Below are positions 28,284 through 37,441 of a DNA stretch of 64,000 nt, piece by piece. The translations under genes and the position numbers were made by a program. The stretch is from positions 312,501 through 376,500 of the forward strand of contig NC_013173.1 of NCBI RefSeq assembly GCF_000023225.1, in the 5' to 3' direction. The notes beneath the pieces were generated by a model. The model was not told where the DNA came from and did not search any database. It was given only the letters and a program-made list of their open reading frames with translations. This stretch comes from Desulfomicrobium baculatum DSM 4028. Its GTDB lineage: Bacteria; Desulfobacterota; Desulfovibrionia; Desulfovibrionales; Desulfomicrobiaceae. Every line of letters starts with the position of its first letter. Position 1 is the stretch's first letter.

Positions 28284-29321
28284 ATGACAGTCAAAACCTG
28301 TCTCATTCTCGATATCGGCAGCGGCACCCAGGACGTGCTGCTCTATCAGGAGGGCCTGGAGCTGGAGAATTGCCCCAAGTTCATCCTGCCTTCACCGGCC
28401 AGGGGCATCGCTGCCCGCATCCGCGAGCTCACGGCGGCGGGGCGAAACGTGTACCTCTACGGGCAGAACATGGGCGGCGGGTTCTGGCGGGCGGTCAAAG
28501 CCCATCAGGACGCGGGGCTCAAGGTCTTCGCCCATCCCGCCGCGGCCCTGGCCCTGGGGGATGATCTGGATCAGGTGCGCGGGCACGGCATCGAGATCAC
28601 CTCCATCCCGCCCCTTTCGGCCTCGCAGGTGCTGCTGACGGACTTCGATCCCGGCTTCTGGCGTGGCCTGCTGCAGCACGCGGGCCTGCCCCAGCCGGAC
28701 CTGGTCCTGGCCTGCGTGCAGGATCACGGCTTCCACCCCGGCAAGAGCAACCGCATTTCGCGCTTCGCCTACTGGGAGCGGTTCATGAACGAGGACGGCG
28801 GCGACATTTCGCGCCTGCTCTACGCCGATCCGCCGGAGGAGATGACCCGCCTGCAGTGCCTTCGCCGTTCCATCGGGGTGGGCATGGTGGCTGACACAGG
28901 CTCTGCCGCCCTGCTGGGAGCCCTCTTTGATCCGAGCGTGGAGCGCACGGCGGCCACGGACGGGGTACTGGTGGTCAACGTCGGCAACAGCCACACCATC
29001 GCCTTCCTGGTGCTTGGCCGTCAGGTCATGGGCGTTTACGAGCACCACACCGGGCACCTGGACGAGACGAAACTTCTGGATCATCTGGCAAGGTTTCGGC
29101 GCGGGGAACTCGAAAATACGGAAGTCTTTGACGACGGCGGGCACGGATGCGTGACAGTGCCGGACCTGCCGGATGGCTTCAAGCGCATCGTTGTCCTCGG
29201 TCCCAGGCGGGCCCTGCTGGCCGACGCCAAGGTGGAGTTCCTCGCGCCAGGCGGCGACATGATGCTGGCCGGTTGCTTTGGGCTTTTGAAGGGGTGGAAG
29301 GAGCTGGGCGGCGCGGCATAG
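28284..29321 (+). CDS. DUF1786 family protein with an ASKHA-like ATPase start
   Basis: A 345-residue protein. The N-terminus CLILDIGSGTQDVLLY resembles the phosphate-1 motif of the sugar kinase/actin/Hsp70 fold. Other conserved-looking segments are YGQNMGGGFW, CVQDHGFHPGKSNR, VADTGSAALLGAL and VNVGNSHTIAFLV, matching DUF1786, which I recall as uncharacterised. It is cytoplasmic and has a good ribosome site (AAGGAGC). It appears monocistronic, 211 bases after clpB. Confidence 0.75.
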   Translation: MTVKTCLILDIGSGTQDVLLYQEGLELENCPKFILPSPARGIAARIRELTAAGRNVYLYGQNMGGGFWRAVKAHQDAGLKVFAHPAAALALGDDLDQVRGHGIEITSIPPLSASQVLLTDFDPGFWRGLLQHAGLPQPDLVLACVQDHGFHPGKSNRISRFAYWERFMNEDGGDISRLLYADPPEEMTRLQCLRRSIGVGMVADTGSAALLGALFDPSVERTAATDGVLVVNVGNSHTIAFLVLGRQVMGVYEHHTGHLDETKLLDHLARFRRGELENTEVFDDGGHGCVTVPDLPDGFKRIVVLGPRRALLADAKVEFLAPGGDMMLAGCFGLLKGWKELGGAA

Positions 29322-29374
29322 ATGCCGTGCCGGCTTCGGGCGGACCCAGACAGACGCCTGGTCCGCCGGCATTG

Positions 29375-29848
29375 TTATCCTGCCCGCTTGCCCGTCATTT
29401 CCAGAATCCCGATCTTCCAGACCTCGACTTTTTCGGCCTTGTCCGCCGGAACTCGCTCGCCGTTTGTGGAGTATTTGTCCGTGATGACCTGCAGGGCCGC
29501 GAGCTTTTCGGCAGGGTCCGTGATCCGGGCTGCTTCGCCATGGACGATGACCGTGGCGTAGGCGAAGCCCCAGGCACAGGGGCTCTCGCCATTGGGATCG
29601 AAAGCCAGGCCGTGCTCGAAGAGGCAGCAGACGCGTGGGTTGCGGCGCAGGATGTCGATTTTGAGCCCTTCAGCCGCGCAGTGGAAATAGAGTGCGCTGC
29701 CGTCGTAGCCGAAGGACATGGGCACGACATAGGGCTCGTTCTCCAGGCAGAGGGCCAGGCGCATGACCTGGCTGGCGCGGATGACGCCCTGCATTTCCTG
29801 GCGGTCGGTGACTTCGTTCTTCTTGCGGCGCATGGAGTGGTTCAGCAT
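29375..29848 (-). CDS. Pyridoxamine 5'-phosphate oxidase-like flavin protein
   Basis: A 157-residue protein of the FMN-binding split-barrel family (NimA-like subgroup). It starts MLNHSMRRKKNEVTDRQEM, followed by LALCLENEPYVVPMSFGYDG and LYFHCAAEGLKIDILRRNP, the typical FMN-barrel strands. The true substrate is unknown. It has a reasonable ribosome site (AAGGA, 7 bases). It is downstream of a small membrane protein gene, 27 bases away. Confidence 0.85.
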   Translation of the reverse strand: MLNHSMRRKKNEVTDRQEMQGVIRASQVMRLALCLENEPYVVPMSFGYDGSALYFHCAAEGLKIDILRRNPRVCCLFEHGLAFDPNGESPCAWGFAYATVIVHGEAARITDPAEKLAALQVITDKYSTNGERVPADKAEKVEVWKIGILEMTGKRAG

Positions 29849-29875
29849 GAATGTGTCCTTGAGATGAATATCCGG

Positions 29876-30268
29876 TTACGGGAAGATCCGCAGCGAGGCT
29901 GCCACCACGGGTGAAACGGTGACCGCCATGAGGACCAAGGGCCAGATGTCGCCGTTCTCGAAACGGTAGGCCCGCAGGAGCTCCTGCCAGGATTTTTTGG
30001 CGACGACCCGGCCGAAGAAGAATTCGAAGGCGACGGTCAGCGTCAGCCAGAGGAGGCCGACGCCTGCGTACTGCATGAGGCCGTGGAGCGGAACCCAGGG
30101 GATGGCCAGGATGGTCCAGGCCAGGATGAGCGCGCTCAGGCTCAGGCCGCTGACAGTCCGCGCCCGACTCTGTCCGAGCGACCTGACGAGGACGGCGTCG
30201 CGGAGTATTCCGTTGGCGATGGCCATGGGAATGATGGCCGCCCAGAGGAGCAGTATTCTGATCGTCAT
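29876..30268 (-). CDS. Small integral membrane protein, unknown function
   Basis: A 130-residue protein with four predicted membrane helices (about 3-20, 40-58, 65-85 and 108-126). A conserved-looking polar stretch FFFGRVVAKKSWQELL lies between helices 3 and 4. I do not know its function. It has a GGAGATC ribosome site. It is cotranscribed with the flavin-barrel gene. Confidence 0.7.
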   Translation of the reverse strand: MTIRILLLWAAIIPMAIANGILRDAVLVRSLGQSRARTVSGLSLSALILAWTILAIPWVPLHGLMQYAGVGLLWLTLTVAFEFFFGRVVAKKSWQELLRAYRFENGDIWPLVLMAVTVSPVVAASLRIFP

Positions 30269-30432
30269 GAACCGATCTCCTCAAAGATGAACGCGCCCGG
30301 ACCGCTTCGGCGTCTTGGGCCCCTGGGATGGGGTGCGTTTGTTTGTGCGCATCGTCTGAAGCATGTACGGTATTGATCTCCCGCCCCGCAAGAACTACGT
30401 CCTCCCTTCGATCACAACTTCAAGGAGTTCCC

Positions 30433-32565
30433 ATGCCGGAATCGGATATTTTCAAACGCGTAAGCAAGGCCGCGGCCATCCCCGAGACCCAGGTCAGGAG
30501 CGTGGCCGAACTGCTGGACGAGGGCGGGACGGTGCCGTTCATTGCCCGCTATCGCAAGGAGCGCACCGGGGGGCTTGACGAGGTGGCCATCCAGAACGTC
30601 CGCGACGCGCTGGAAGCTGGGCGCGAGCTGGACAAGCGCCGCGAGTCCATCCTCGGCAGCCTGCGCGAGCGCGATCTGCTGAGCGCGGACCTGGAGCAGG
30701 CCGTGCTGCGCACTGCGACCCTGGCCGAGCTGGAGGATGTCTACCTTCCGTATCGGCCCAAAAAACGCACCCGCGCGACCATGGCCAGGGAGAGGGGACT
30801 TGAGCCTCTGGCCTTGGCGATTCTGGCCGCAAAGGTTGACCCGCTGGCCGAAGCTGCCGGGTTCGTGAACGCGGAGCTGGACGTGCCCGACGTTCAGGCC
30901 GCTCTGGCCGGGGCGCGGGATATCATCGCCGAGCAGGTCAGCGAGGATCGCCGTTGCCGCGAGGGCATGCGCAGGCTTTTCGCGGCGAAGGGCGTCATTG
31001 CCTCGTCCGTGCGCAAGGGCAAGGACGAGGCAGGGGAAAAGTACCGTGATTATTTCGACTGGCGCGAGACCGCCCGCACGGCGGCGGGACACCGCATCCT
31101 GGCCATGCTGCGCGGGGAGCGGGAAAAGATCCTCTCCTTGTCCCTGCGTCCTGACCAGGACGAGGCCCTGGCAGGCCTGGGTCGACTTTTCCCCATTCCC
31201 ACGGGACCGTGCGGGGCGATCGTGCAGGAAGCCGTGGCCGACGGATATTCCCGTTTGCTGGCCCCGTCCCTGGAGACGGAACTGTGGGGCGAGCTGAAGG
31301 TCAAGGCCGATGCCGAGGCCATCGGCGTGTTCGCCGCCAATCTGCGCGAGCTGCTTTTGGCCCCGCCGCTGGGGCCACGGCGGATTCTGGCTCTCGATCC
31401 GGGTCTGCGCACCGGAGCCAAGCTTGTCTGTCTGGACGAGCAGGGGAACCTGTTGCACTGGCAGACGATTTTTCCGGTTGGCGGCAAAGGGCAGGCCGAG
31501 GAAGCGGGGCGGGTCATCACCTCGTTGGTCAAGACCCACTCCGTGCAGGCGGTTGCCGTTGGCAACGGCACGGGTGGCCGTGAAACCGAAACCTTTGTGC
31601 GGGGCCTGAATCTGCCGGCCCAGGTGGACATCATTCTGGTCAACGAGTCCGGGGCCTCGGTTTATTCGGCCTCTGAAATCGCGCGGAGGGAGTTTCCGGA
31701 CCTGGATCTGACCTACCGGGGCGCGGTGTCCATCGGCCGCAGGCTGATGGATCCGCTGGCCGAGTTGGTCAAGATCGATCCCAAGTCCATCGGCGTGGGC
31801 CAGTATCAGCATGACGTCGATCAGACGGCCCTGAAAAAAAGCCTCGATGACGTGGTTGTGTCCTGCGTCAATCAGGTCGGCGTGGATGTGAACACGGCCA
31901 GCCCCGAGCTTCTGGCCCATGTTTCGGGTCTTGGCCCGGTTTTGGCGGCCAACATGGTCGAGCATCGCCGGGAAAACGGGCCTTTCGTGGATCGCAAGGG
32001 ACTTCTCAAAGTCAAGCGTCTGGGGCCCAAGGCCTTTGAACAGTGCGCGGGATTTTTGCGCATCCGGGATGGAAAGAACCCCCTCGACGGCAGCGCCATC
32101 CATCCCGAGCGCTACGCGCTGGTGGGGCGCATGGCCAAGGACGCGGGCTGCGGGGTGGCGGATTTGCTGCGGGACGTGAGCGTGCGCAAGGGCATCGAGC
32201 TTGGCAGGTATGTGGACGCCGAGGTGGGCTTGCCGACCTTGCGCGACATCATGGCCGAGCTGGAAAAGCCCGGCCGCGATCCGCGGCCCGCTTTTCAGGT
32301 CTTTCGCTTCGCCGACGTGCACGACATGGCGGACCTGCATCCGGGCATGACCGTGCCGGGCATCGTCACCAACGTGACGCGCTTCGGCGCTTTTGTGGAT
32401 GTGGGAGTGCACCAGGACGGGCTGGTGCACATCAGCAACCTGGCCGACCGCTATGTCAGCGACCCCGGCGAGGTGGTCCGGGCCGGACAGCAGGTGCAGG
32501 TCACGGTGCTGGAGGTGGACGCGAAGCGCAGGCGCATAGGGCTGTCCATGCGCGGCACAGCCTGA
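30433..32565 (+). CDS. tex: Tex-family transcription/RNA-binding protein
   Basis: A 710-residue cytoplasmic nucleic-acid-binding protein. It has an N-terminal helical region (TVPFIARYRKERTGGLDE), a YqgF-like RNase H fold (ILALDPGLRTGAKLVCLD), helix-hairpin-helix motifs (NTASPELLAHVSGLGPVLAA) and a C-terminal S1 domain (VPGIVTNVTRFGAFVDVGVH). This order is typical of Tex. The ATG at 30433 follows AAGGAG; a longer upstream open frame is rejected. Confidence 0.95.
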   Translation: MPESDIFKRVSKAAAIPETQVRSVAELLDEGGTVPFIARYRKERTGGLDEVAIQNVRDALEAGRELDKRRESILGSLRERDLLSADLEQAVLRTATLAELEDVYLPYRPKKRTRATMARERGLEPLALAILAAKVDPLAEAAGFVNAELDVPDVQAALAGARDIIAEQVSEDRRCREGMRRLFAAKGVIASSVRKGKDEAGEKYRDYFDWRETARTAAGHRILAMLRGEREKILSLSLRPDQDEALAGLGRLFPIPTGPCGAIVQEAVADGYSRLLAPSLETELWGELKVKADAEAIGVFAANLRELLLAPPLGPRRILALDPGLRTGAKLVCLDEQGNLLHWQTIFPVGGKGQAEEAGRVITSLVKTHSVQAVAVGNGTGGRETETFVRGLNLPAQVDIILVNESGASVYSASEIARREFPDLDLTYRGAVSIGRRLMDPLAELVKIDPKSIGVGQYQHDVDQTALKKSLDDVVVSCVNQVGVDVNTASPELLAHVSGLGPVLAANMVEHRRENGPFVDRKGLLKVKRLGPKAFEQCAGFLRIRDGKNPLDGSAIHPERYALVGRMAKDAGCGVADLLRDVSVRKGIELGRYVDAEVGLPTLRDIMAELEKPGRDPRPAFQVFRFADVHDMADLHPGMTVPGIVTNVTRFGAFVDVGVHQDGLVHISNLADRYVSDPGEVVRAGQQVQVTVLEVDAKRRRIGLSMRGTA

Positions 32566-32608
32566 TCGAGTCAACTCTCCGAAACAATACCATCCCCCAA
32601 ACGCGGGT

Positions 32609-32628
32609 GCAGGGGGCGCGCCCCCTGC
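32609..32628. repeat. 20-base perfect palindrome between tex and a DMT transporter gene
   Basis: GCAGGGGGCGCGCCCCCTGC is identical to its own reverse complement. It lies between two convergent genes, so a transcript from either side could fold it. No strong T-run follows. Confidence 0.85.
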
Positions 32629-32662
32629 CCGCCGGAGGCATCTTTCTTTCTTCTTTCTCCCC

Positions 32663-33541
32663 TTACGACGCGCTTGGCCGATTGGCCAGGTACACGCCGG
32701 AGATGACCATGGCGCCGCCCGTGAGCAGGGCGGAGGTTACGGGTTCGTCCAGGATGACGTAGCCCATGGCGATGGCGAAGACCGGTACGAGGTTGATGAA
32801 GATGCCGGCGCGGGCCGCGCCGATGGCGCGGATGCCCGCGTAGTACCAGGTGAAGGCCACTCCCGTGGCGACCACGCCCAGGAAGAGGATGTTGCCCCAG
32901 TCCACGAGGCTGGCGCGGGCAATGTCGCCCACCAGACCGTGGGTCAGGGCGGGGACGATGAGCATGAGGGTGCCCAGGATGCAGGACCAGGTCACGGCCA
33001 TGAGCGGGTTGACCCGTTTCATGACCCGGCTCCCGGCCACGGAGTAGGCGGTCCAGGCCGCCACGCAGCCCAGGATCATGAGATCTCCGTGGGACAGGCC
33101 GCCCTGGAAGAGGCTCAAGGGGTTGCCGCCGGAGAGGACAATGGACGCGCCGGTCAAAGACAGCAGGGTGCCGGCGATCTTGCCCCGGGTCAGGCGCTCG
33201 CCGAGCATCAGGGCCGAGATGATGCTGATGATGACGGGCACGGAAGCGATGATCAGGGCCGCGCGTCCGGCGGGAACGGTTTTGAGGCCCGTGAAGAAGA
33301 AGGCGTTGTAGAGGAATATGCCGGTCAGGCCCAAAAAAGCCACGGGCAGGATGTCTTTTTTCGGCAAGGCCGGAAAGGAGCCGTTGGCGCGCCACGCCCA
33401 GAACAGCAGGAAGGCCGAGGCGGTGACAAAGCGTAGCAGCGCGGCGGAGAAGGGGCCCATGTCCTGGGCCAGGATGCGCCCGGAGATCCAGGTCGCGCCC
33501 CAGAAGAAGACCGAGCCGACGAGTTTGGCGTAGACGAGCAT
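32663..33541 (-). CDS. EamA/DMT-superfamily transporter
   Basis: A 292-residue membrane protein with ten hydrophobic helices in two homologous halves (EamA domains). The first starts FFWGATWISGRILAQ and the second SVAGSRVMKRVNPLMAVTW. Such proteins export metabolites or amino acids; the substrate cannot be told from sequence. It is a single gene, convergent with tex. Confidence 0.9.
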   Translation of the reverse strand: MLVYAKLVGSVFFWGATWISGRILAQDMGPFSAALLRFVTASAFLLFWAWRANGSFPALPKKDILPVAFLGLTGIFLYNAFFFTGLKTVPAGRAALIIASVPVIISIISALMLGERLTRGKIAGTLLSLTGASIVLSGGNPLSLFQGGLSHGDLMILGCVAAWTAYSVAGSRVMKRVNPLMAVTWSCILGTLMLIVPALTHGLVGDIARASLVDWGNILFLGVVATGVAFTWYYAGIRAIGAARAGIFINLVPVFAIAMGYVILDEPVTSALLTGGAMVISGVYLANRPSAS

Positions 33542-33746
33542 GAACGGTCCTTTTTGCGTTTGGCGTGAAGCGTGAAGCGATATGCGTTGGAAAGATTGGT
33601 TGCTTACTCCTGAAGTGGCGGGCCTTCAAGGGGGCGATGGGCTGGAATCGGTTTTGAAATGACTTGCCCCTCGCCCTGGGTATTTGGTAGACAAAGTTTG
33701 CACCTTTTGTTGAATCAATGAACCTCAAATATTTCAGGAGAAAACC

Positions 33747-34286
33747 ATGACTGAAAGACTTTCCAAGGAAGAACGCAGGGGGCGCGTCATCGACGTGCTG
33801 AATCAGGCCCGGGCCATGGAGCTTTTCGCCATCACCCAGTACATGAACCAGCATTACGGCCTGGATAGCATGGACTACGGCGAACTGGCCGCCAAGATGA
33901 AGCTCATCGCCATCGACGAGATGCGTCACGCCGAAATGTTTGCCGAGCGCGTCAAGGAGTTGGGTGGTGAGCCCGCCACCTCGTATGAGGGTGATCTGAA
34001 AAAGGCCCAGGATGTGCGTTCCATCTATCCCTATGATGCCACTCTTGAAGACGACACAATCGACATTTACAGCCAGTTCTTGCTGACCTGCCGCGACAAC
34101 GGCGATGCCATCAGCGCCAAGCTCTTCGAGACCATCATCGAAGAGGAGCAGGCCCACATGAATTATTTCGAGAATGTGGGCACGCATATCGAGACCCTGG
34201 GAGACACCTATCTCTCCAAGATCGCAGGAACTTCCGCCTCCACCGGCCCCTCCACCAAGGGCTTTCTGATCAGCGGCGGAAACTGA
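33747..34286 (+). CDS. bfr: Bacterioferritin, Desulfovibrio type
   Basis: A 179-residue ferritin-fold iron-storage protein. The diiron ligands are visible in helix positions MELFAITQYMNQHY, IDEMRHAEMF and IIEEEQAHMNYFE. The Met in AAKMKLIAIDEM corresponds to the haem-ligand Met. By memory it strongly resembles the Desulfovibrio desulfuricans protein that carries iron-coproporphyrin III instead of haem b. It has a good ribosome site (AGGAGA). It is monocistronic, with a terminator after it. Confidence 0.93.
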   Translation: MTERLSKEERRGRVIDVLNQARAMELFAITQYMNQHYGLDSMDYGELAAKMKLIAIDEMRHAEMFAERVKELGGEPATSYEGDLKKAQDVRSIYPYDATLEDDTIDIYSQFLLTCRDNGDAISAKLFETIIEEEQAHMNYFENVGTHIETLGDTYLSKIAGTSASTGPSTKGFLISGGN

Positions 34287-34309
34287 TTTTCGTCAGTCGA
34301 AGCGTCGCC

Positions 34310-34344
34310 AGGCGTACGAGCGTGATGCCCGTACGCCTTTTTTT
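34310..34344 (+). terminator. Intrinsic terminator after bfr
   Basis: AGGCGTACG (34310-34318) pairs with CGTACGCCT (34330-34338), followed by a run of T to 34344. Confidence 0.9.
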
Positions 34345-34527
34345 GTTTTTATGGGTCCAAAGGTTTCGGCCAAAAGTGCCGGACAGCGTTTGCCTCGTGC
34401 GCCGTGCCAAGCCGGTGCTTGACCGAGAAGGGTTTACAGGCCAATTTACCGGGCGATCCTGCACGCTCGCAAGGCCCGTGTTCCGCGAACATGAAATTCT
34501 TTGTCCCTTCTACAGACGGGAGTGTTG

Positions 34528-36297
34528 ATGTCCAAATTGCCGGATTTTACTTCGGTCCGTGAATTGCGTTACGGGCTGGATCCTTATCTCGACGCCTGGC
34601 TGCTGCATTTCATGACCGAGAACAACATCGAGCCTACGGTCAACCCGGCGGAGAACGCCCAGCAGGAGCAGTTGCGCTTCATGGTCGACGTGGACGACGA
34701 TCAGGTCTTTGTGCCCTGTTCAGACGAGATGTTCGAGAATCTTTTGCACACGCGCCTTTCCCCGGCCCTGCGGCGAGAGTACCGCGAGAAATGGCGTCTT
34801 TTGGTGCATCTGGCGCGCATCAACATCAAGGACCGCTACACGCGGCGCAAGATTTTCGCCTTGTCCCGGCACAAGGTCCGGCAGGTGCTCCATGCGCCGT
34901 TCCTGATCCCCTCACGGTTCTTGAAGCAGCTCATGACCATATTCATGGCCATGAGCGGGGTTCACGATCCGCAGCGCAAGGAAAAACGCGAGGCCAACAA
35001 GCGCGCGCTCGATTTCATGAACGGCCCGGACATGAGTCGAAGCCTCTACGCCTGCCCCGATTCCAATCTGGGATGTTCTTCCATCATGCACCTGCGCTGG
35101 GAACTGGAATTGCTTGAGATGGCCCGGCTGTGCCGTCTGTCGTTGCGTCCGCAGATTTGGGAACATCCGGCCACGGTCCGGAACGACGCGTCCTTTTTCG
35201 AAGAGGTTTGCGCCCCCTGGCCTGAGTTCAACGAAACTATGACCAGGATCATGGGGCCGGACAGCAAGCAGAAAAAGCTCAAGATCCTGTATCTTCCGGG
35301 CAGCAGCGGCGGCATCATCTTTGACCTGCGTCTCATTCGCGTGCTGGTCCGTCTGGGACACAAGGTCATCCTGGCCCTGAAGGAAGGGTATTGTCTGGAC
35401 AGTCCGGTCATCTGGGATGTGGAGCACGACAGCGCCCTGCAGGACGCTCTGGGCGAGGCTCTTTTTGTGGAAAACAGCCGCATGAGCAAGAACGAGCTCC
35501 TGCGCGCCCAGCGCGAGAGCCCACTCCTGGTCATCTCCGACGGCACTCGGGAGCGGCTCAACCTGTGGCGCACCAGCGTGACCTTCGCCCGCTCCTGGAA
35601 AGAAGCGGATCTGATCATCGCCAAGGATTTTCCCCATCATCGCAGGCTGATCAAGAATTCGCATCGCTTCACTCGCGACATCCTTTGCCTGTACCGGGAC
35701 CGCGACGGGCTGGACCAGATCCGCTTCAAGGAAAAATCGCCGCGGGTGACCAAGATCACCGAATCCCAGATCGTGGCCCAGGCCGACTCCATCATCGCGC
35801 AGATGCGCAGCGCCCGGGGAATGGCCCGTCAGGTCATGTTCTACAGCGCCATCATCGGCAGCATCCCGGGGCAGACCAAGGTCGCCCTTGGCGTCGTGAA
35901 CACCTTTGTCTCCTATTTGCGGTCACGTCACGCCAACCTGCTGATCATCAACCCGGCCGAGCATTTCGTGGAAGGGATGGACGGGGACGACCTCATGTAC
36001 ATGTGGGAGCGGGTCCAGCGCAGCGGGTTCATTGACGTCTGGCGCTTTCAGACCGTTTCCGACATCGAGACCAGCTTTGAACTGATGGGCGAGGCCGTCC
36101 CCGCGGAATGGCACGGCAAGGATTCGACGTTCTCCACGGGCTGCACCAAGGAGATGCACATCGCCCTCGACATGCAGGACAAGCACCCAGAAATGCAGAT
36201 CATCGGCCCCGAACCCAAGCGTTTTTTCAGACGGATGGAGTACGGGGTGGGCAAGTATTTCGATGCGCGCATTACGGACAAGGGACGCGGTTTGTGA
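34528..36297 (+). CDS. Large protein with a degenerate DUF89 (ARMT1-like) domain
   Basis: A 589-residue cytoplasmic protein. The middle part (about 250-400) follows the DUF89 pattern: ILYLPGSSGGIIFDLRLIRV, a VILALKE strand, a block ending LLVISDGT, and LIIAKDFPHH. The usual metal-binding DNAGE motif is replaced by SSGGI, so phosphatase activity is doubtful. The C-terminal 150 residues resemble no domain I know. The ATG at 34528 is preferred for its GGGAG site. The 3' end overlaps mltA by 4 bases. The DUF89 link is an inference. Confidence 0.65.
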   Translation: MSKLPDFTSVRELRYGLDPYLDAWLLHFMTENNIEPTVNPAENAQQEQLRFMVDVDDDQVFVPCSDEMFENLLHTRLSPALRREYREKWRLLVHLARINIKDRYTRRKIFALSRHKVRQVLHAPFLIPSRFLKQLMTIFMAMSGVHDPQRKEKREANKRALDFMNGPDMSRSLYACPDSNLGCSSIMHLRWELELLEMARLCRLSLRPQIWEHPATVRNDASFFEEVCAPWPEFNETMTRIMGPDSKQKKLKILYLPGSSGGIIFDLRLIRVLVRLGHKVILALKEGYCLDSPVIWDVEHDSALQDALGEALFVENSRMSKNELLRAQRESPLLVISDGTRERLNLWRTSVTFARSWKEADLIIAKDFPHHRRLIKNSHRFTRDILCLYRDRDGLDQIRFKEKSPRVTKITESQIVAQADSIIAQMRSARGMARQVMFYSAIIGSIPGQTKVALGVVNTFVSYLRSRHANLLIINPAEHFVEGMDGDDLMYMWERVQRSGFIDVWRFQTVSDIETSFELMGEAVPAEWHGKDSTFSTGCTKEMHIALDMQDKHPEMQIIGPEPKRFFRRMEYGVGKYFDARITDKGRGL

Positions 36298-37439
36298 GGT
36301 TGCTCGTCGCCGCCCTGTGCCTGACGCTACTGTGCGCCTGCGCCGTCGCATCCAGGCAGCCCCGGCTTGTGGAGCAGGGGCCCGACCGGGCAGTTGCGGC
36401 CCGGGTGGCGGCTACGGTGGTGAATGACCCGGCCGCGCTGACCAGCGCCATCGAGCACTCCCTGGCCTACGTGCGCACCCGCCCTGCGGCTGAAAAGCCC
36501 TTTGGCGACGGCGGCCCGGAGTGCACATGGGGGCAGCTTGTCTCCTCTCTGGAGCACCTGCATGCGCTTATCCCCGCGCTCGCGGAAGACCCGGACCTCC
36601 TGGCCCGGGAGTTCCGCTGGATTGAAGTCCGTCCCGACCCGCTCGTGACCGGCTATTACGAGCCCGAGATGGAGGGCAGCCTTGAGCCGGATCCGCGTTT
36701 TCCGGTGCCCCTGTACGGCCTCCCGGCCGATTTGCACAGCGTCGATCTGGGCCGGTTTCACCCCCGCTGGAAGGGACAGCGGCTGACCTATCGCCAGGAT
36801 GAAAAGGGGATCGCGCCCTATTATTCGCGTGAGGAAATCGACGTCCTGGGCGCTCTGGCCTTGACGGAAAGGCCCCTCGCCTGGACCCGGGACCCGGTTG
36901 ACGTCTTCTTTTTGCAGATCCAGGGCTCGGGCCGTCTGCGTCTGCCTGATGGATCGGTGCGCCATGTCCTTTACGCAGGCAAGAACGGACATGAGTACGT
37001 TTCCCTGGGTAAGGTCATGATCGAGCGCGGGCTGATCCCTGCGGATGAGATGTCCATGCAGCGCATCCGGGCCTATCTGCGCGAGCACCCGCATGAGGCG
37101 CAGGAACTTTTGAACACCAACCCAAGTTACGTCTTTTTCCGGCTGGCGCAGGACGGACCGCTTGGGGCCATGGGGCGAACATTGACGCCGATGGTCAGCA
37201 TGGCTACTGATTCTGCCTTTCTGCCGCTTGGCAGCATTCTGGCCGTGGATACCGTGTTGCCGGATACCGGCGGCATCGATGCGCGCACGGCGTTCCTGGG
37301 ACTGGCCCAGGACCGGGGCGGGGCCATCAAGGGGAGCCGCCTGGATCTTTTCTGCGGCGCGGGTCCGAGGGCCGAATTTTTGGCCGGGCACCTGCAAGCG
37401 TCAAGTCGCGTTTATTTTCTGCTCAAAAAAGAGGAATGA
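36294..37439 (+). CDS. mltA: Membrane-bound lytic transglycosylase A, lipoprotein
   Basis: A 381-residue enzyme that cleaves peptidoglycan glycan strands. From the GTG at 36294 it has a lipoprotein signal (MRLLVAALCLTLLCAC, lipobox LCAC at 13-16). The MltA domain follows (VTGYYEPEMEGSL; FFLQIQGSGRLRLPDG; YAGKNGHEYVSLG), then the 3D domain with catalytic aspartates (SILAVDTVLPD...DRGGAIKGSRLDLFCG). The GTG lies inside the stop of the previous gene, and it overlaps the next gene by up to 4 bases. Confidence 0.93.
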   Translation: MRLLVAALCLTLLCACAVASRQPRLVEQGPDRAVAARVAATVVNDPAALTSAIEHSLAYVRTRPAAEKPFGDGGPECTWGQLVSSLEHLHALIPALAEDPDLLAREFRWIEVRPDPLVTGYYEPEMEGSLEPDPRFPVPLYGLPADLHSVDLGRFHPRWKGQRLTYRQDEKGIAPYYSREEIDVLGALALTERPLAWTRDPVDVFFLQIQGSGRLRLPDGSVRHVLYAGKNGHEYVSLGKVMIERGLIPADEMSMQRIRAYLREHPHEAQELLNTNPSYVFFRLAQDGPLGAMGRTLTPMVSMATDSAFLPLGSILAVDTVLPDTGGIDARTAFLGLAQDRGGAIKGSRLDLFCGAGPRAEFLAGHLQASSRVYFLLKKEE

Positions 37440-37441
37440 TC

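Noticed and set aside
30412-32574. 720-codon frame antisense to tex
   Set aside because: Shadow; no start signal, and tex is certain.
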